NCBI GenBank assembly: GCA_035048495.1
Contig: CM068545.1
Location: 34,796,225-34,860,224 of the forward strand
DNA: 64,000 bases
Direction of reading: 5' to 3'
Source of the DNA: Euptelea pleiosperma
Taxonomy: Eukaryota; Streptophyta; Magnoliopsida; Ranunculales; Eupteleaceae
Shown here: piece by piece, positions 61,423-64,000 of the stretch
Numbering within the stretch: the first letter of the stretch is position 1
How the letters are laid out: each line of letters begins with the position of its first letter
Notes under the pieces: generated by a model
What the model was told of the DNA's origin: nothing
Databases searched by the model: none
What the model saw: only the letters and a program-made list of their open reading frames with translations
Translations under genes and position numbers: made by a program

Positions 61423-61792
61423 GAGTAAAACTTCTGTCACAACAGGTTGGGATTGAAGCCGGTCACAACCCACAATACAAGCCACGTGGCACACTATTAG
61501 AGAGTGCTGACCGTATGGATGTTTGTCCAGTCCCTCGGTGGACCTGCAAACCAAAAATCAGCTTGATCAGTGATTTCTAAGCGTTGAAGTGAAGTTATTT
61601 TCATGGGTTGATTTTAACCGTAGGAATTTGAGCATTATTTGGGTGCAAAGATAAGGTTATAAATTACTAATCACGTTGATTTTTGGTTCGCAGGTCCACC
61701 GAGGGACTGGCCAAACATCCATACGGTCAACACCCTCTAATAGTGTGCGATGTGTCTTGTATTGTGGGTTGTGACAAACAAAAATTTTACTC
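61423..61792. mobile_element. G-box MITE (GAGTAAAAC family)
   Basis: 370 bp from GAGTAAAACTTCTGTCACAA to AAAAATTTTACTC. The terminal arms share GAAGCCGGTCACAAC with the nested copy at 43299-43704, so these two form one subfamily. CCACGTGG at 61482-61489. Duplication unclear because of T-rich flanks. Confidence 0.82.
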
Positions 61793-61890
61793 ATTTTTTC
61801 GGAGTAACATAGCTGGTTTGTTCTACTTTACCCCTCTCATTTCTAATCAATCAACAGTTCAACACAACTACCACTCTGTTTGGAAAAATA

Positions 61891-62257
61891 TGTAACAAGT
61901 AACAACGTATAGCTCACTCTTTTTGGCATGTTCCTCACGATATTTGTGACACCCTTGCCATCTGGCCCCCCTGATCCATGGATGTTTAGCCCACCCATTG
62001 TAGGATATACATCCCAAAAAATACCCTGATCAGTAATCTCTAACCATTAGATTATAATGCCTGATAATAGCCGTTGGATTCAACTACTTTTTTAGTACTG
62101 AACCAATGGCTAAAAATCATCAAAAAAAGTTGATTTCTGGTATGAATGTGTACTCAGGGGTGGGTTAAACATCCATGCAGTCAGTAAGGCCAGATGACAA
62201 CAGTGAGTAACAAAAACTGTGCTTCCTCAACCAAATCAAGTGAGGTACCTTGTTACA
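61891..62257. mobile_element. fold-back MITE, TGTAACAAGGTA family, second copy
   Basis: Ends TGTAACAAGTAACAACG and TGTAACAAGGTACCTCAC (read inward). The interior aligns with 58177-58553 (ATGGATGTTTAGCCCACCC; CCTGATCAGTAATCTCTAAC; ACATCCATGCAGTCAGT). Non-coding. Confidence 0.7.
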
Positions 62258-62282
62258 TAATCACCCTTATTTTAGCTGGCAA

Positions 62283-62292
62283 ACACACACAC

Positions 62293-62351
<59 letters not shown>
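62283..62351 (+). repeat. compound (CA)n(GA)n microsatellite
   Basis: A short ACACACAC run, then about 28 GA units to 62350. Confidence 0.9.
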
Positions 62352-62353
<2 letters not shown>

Positions 62354-62443
62354 TTGAGCAACTATTGTTAGGCACTCTCAACTTGTGCGTAGCTTGGATC
62401 ATTGGATATCAGCTTTTGCCTTAGGTGAGCCAAAAATATCAAC

Positions 62444-62675
62444 TAATGCCTTGTTTAGAATAGACGGGTATTCTTGAGATTTTGACAGAATCTTGAAGCT
62501 CGCAGTTGATTTTACCAAACAATAATACCAGCTTCTACACACAGAACAATACTTCTTCAGCATTGTTTGCCAAATGTTATTCTAGAAAAAAGTGATTCTC
62601 AACAGCTGTTTTCGGGGCTTCTCCAGAAGCGCTTCTCCGAAGTGCTTCTGTAGAAGCATTTCCAAACAAGGCCTT
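62444..62675. mobile_element. small hAT-like MITE
   Basis: Ends TAATGCCTTGTTTAGAA and TAAGGCCTTGTTTGGAAAT (read inward), the GGCCTTGTTTGG form typical of many plant hAT MITEs. The interior has repeated GAAGCGCTTCTCCGAAGTGC-like palindromes. No clear duplication. Confidence 0.55.
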
Positions 62676-62689
62676 AGGCTACTAAGTCA

Positions 62690-63595
62690 AATATTTATAT
62701 GAAAAACCTAAGCTGAGTAATTGATCAAGCTTTTGGCTTTAATCTAAAAAAGGAAAAAGCTCACAAGATATTTATGAGAATTAAAAAGCTTCTTGCTCTT
62801 CGAATGGACATTCTAATAAATAAACCCTTCTTCTCTCTATTCAATGTGTATAGAAGTGTGTTTAGAAAATATATAGAAGGGTTATATTTATAGAATTCGT
62901 AACTCTGAGCCTTTTAGAACGTGGGAGAGTGAAAACTAGAGTTTCGGATCTAAGAAAGACTTAATTCGCGTAAAATCGATTGGACTTGTTCGGATGGGTT
63001 TTTTCCTTCGTAAATCCAGTCGATTATTCATAGTCTAATCGATCGACTTAAATAAGTTTCTGTCCCGTAAGCTCCAATCGATTTAACAGTGGTTTCCAAT
63101 CGTTTGGGCTTTGATCAAGTTCTGTCTCGTAGACTCCAGTCGATTTAACAGAGGTCTCCAATCAATTGGGCTTTGATCAAGTTCTGTCTCGTAGACTCCA
63201 ATTGATTTAACAGAGGTCTCCAATCGATTGGGCTTTGTCCAATTGATTGGACTTTTCAAGAAGTCAATAATATTGACTTAGACTCGGATCTGTCCAATGA
63301 CTAGGTTTGACCATTATATTTTATTCATGTTAAACATATTCCTATGGCCACTAAGTTACTTACCTTCCTAAACGAGCGTACACGATCTATAACTGACAAA
63401 TGGGCAGTTACTCAGATGACTCCTATCATCAACCGTCTGATCCTTGTTGTCTTTGTCTTCTAGTCTTTACGTACTCAACGAAGTATGCGTACCACGACAT
63501 CTTCACACTACACTGGTGCTTGTAAGAACGATTACAATAATATTTTGTGTCACACAGAATCTTTGCCAAACTAGAATATGAAATTATTCTTTACA
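62690..63595 (-). repeat. probable copia-type LTR, boundary at 63595
   Basis: On the minus strand the purine-rich CCAAAGGGGGAG (63599-63610) is followed by AT and then TGTAAAGAATAATTTC, the layout of a polypurine tract followed by a 3' LTR. The far end cannot be fixed. It contains the minisatellite at 63057-63240. The coding part of the element would lie beyond the window. Confidence 0.4.
63057..63240 (+). repeat. three-copy 62-bp minisatellite
   Basis: GTCCCGTAAGCTCC at 63062, GTCTCGTAGACTCC at 63124 and again at 63186. Each is followed by a CGATTTAACAGAGGTCTCCA-like stretch and TTGGGCTTTG. Exact 62-bp spacing. Confidence 0.88.
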
Positions 63596-64000
63596 ATCTC
63601 CCCCTTTGGCAATTCCGTGACAAAAAATATTTAATCATATAGAAGCTAAACACAAAAGAATTACAATTCCACCCTCTTATATGATTCACTCACTATCTCA
63701 CAATCTCTCGGAGATAATCGAACAAATAATAGAATACTAGCTTTTGATCTGTTCCATGCACATTCTGCCAACAACACATACTGTAATATCATCGGCAAAA
63801 ATAATTAATAAACCAATAATAAAATGTAGTGAGTTAATTATGCACATCACAAGTAGAGAAATTGAAAAAATAATATAAATAATTTTTCTCCCCCTAAATT
63901 TCTCTCCCCCTATCTCATGCATCTACTTGTTTTTACCTCTATGATTTTCTCTCCCCCTTTTTGTCATAAAATGATAAAGGTAGAGAAATATAAGCAGATA
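63596..64000. other. probable LTR-retrotransposon internal non-coding region
   Basis: Repeated CTCCCCCTTT or CTCCCCCTA words at about 63599, 63889, 63905 and 63952 (GGGGGAG on the minus strand), and TTTTTGTCATAAAATGA near 63958. This is typical of the region between coding sequence and 3' LTR in some copia elements. No coding region is visible. Confidence 0.35.

Overview
The window is nuclear DNA from a flowering plant. The genes have short exons bounded by GT-AG introns, three of them encode clear plant housekeeping enzymes, and the intergenic space is filled with plant-type Ty1/copia, Ty3/gypsy, LINE, SINE-like, hAT-type and Mutator-type elements. Codon use in the genes is unlike that of GC-rich grass genes, so a dicot or an early-diverging angiosperm is more likely than a grass. 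The species cannot be named from this sequence.

Layout. Positions 1-5400 hold small repeats (a hAT-type MITE, a fold-back element, the end of an LTR with its tRNA-Met primer site) and no recognisable gene. Positions 5409-18459 are bounded by a shared inverted sequence of about 40 bp and look like one large nested composite. It contains a decayed copia element with two LTRs, itself carrying an antisense SINE and a probable solo LTR, then a plant-mobile-domain pseudogene, a CACTA-like subterminal repeat array and two long-TIR elements. Positions 18626-29063 carry a 12-exon ATIC (PurH) gene whose introns hold three unrelated 8-bp-TSD MITEs; exon 9 has a 1-bp deletion that breaks the frame. Positions 30351-32796 are a pseudogene of a leucine-rich-repeat receptor-like protein. 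Positions 34283-41200, all minus strand, are a deleted gypsy fragment, a copia element lacking its 5' end and a LINE fragment fused to it. Positions 44656-50340 carry a 14-exon plastidial glyceraldehyde-3-phosphate dehydrogenase (GAPCp). Positions 55640-57127 (minus) carry an intact intronless 6-phosphogluconate dehydrogenase. The rest, to 64000, is mainly MITEs, simple repeats and a probable LTR.

Function. The three enzymes belong to central carbon and nucleotide metabolism: glycolysis (GAPCp), the oxidative pentose phosphate pathway (PGD) and the last two steps of de novo IMP synthesis (ATIC). There is no operon-like logic; they are separate genes on both strands, several kb apart.

The most striking feature is one fold-back MITE family, with termini like GAGTAAAAC, 9-bp target duplications and a CCACGTGG palindrome (a G-box) near each end. 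It is present in at least a dozen full, partial or nested copies, including one copy inserted inside another. This is a Mutator-type MITE burst that has scattered bZIP/bHLH-type binding motifs around three metabolic genes.
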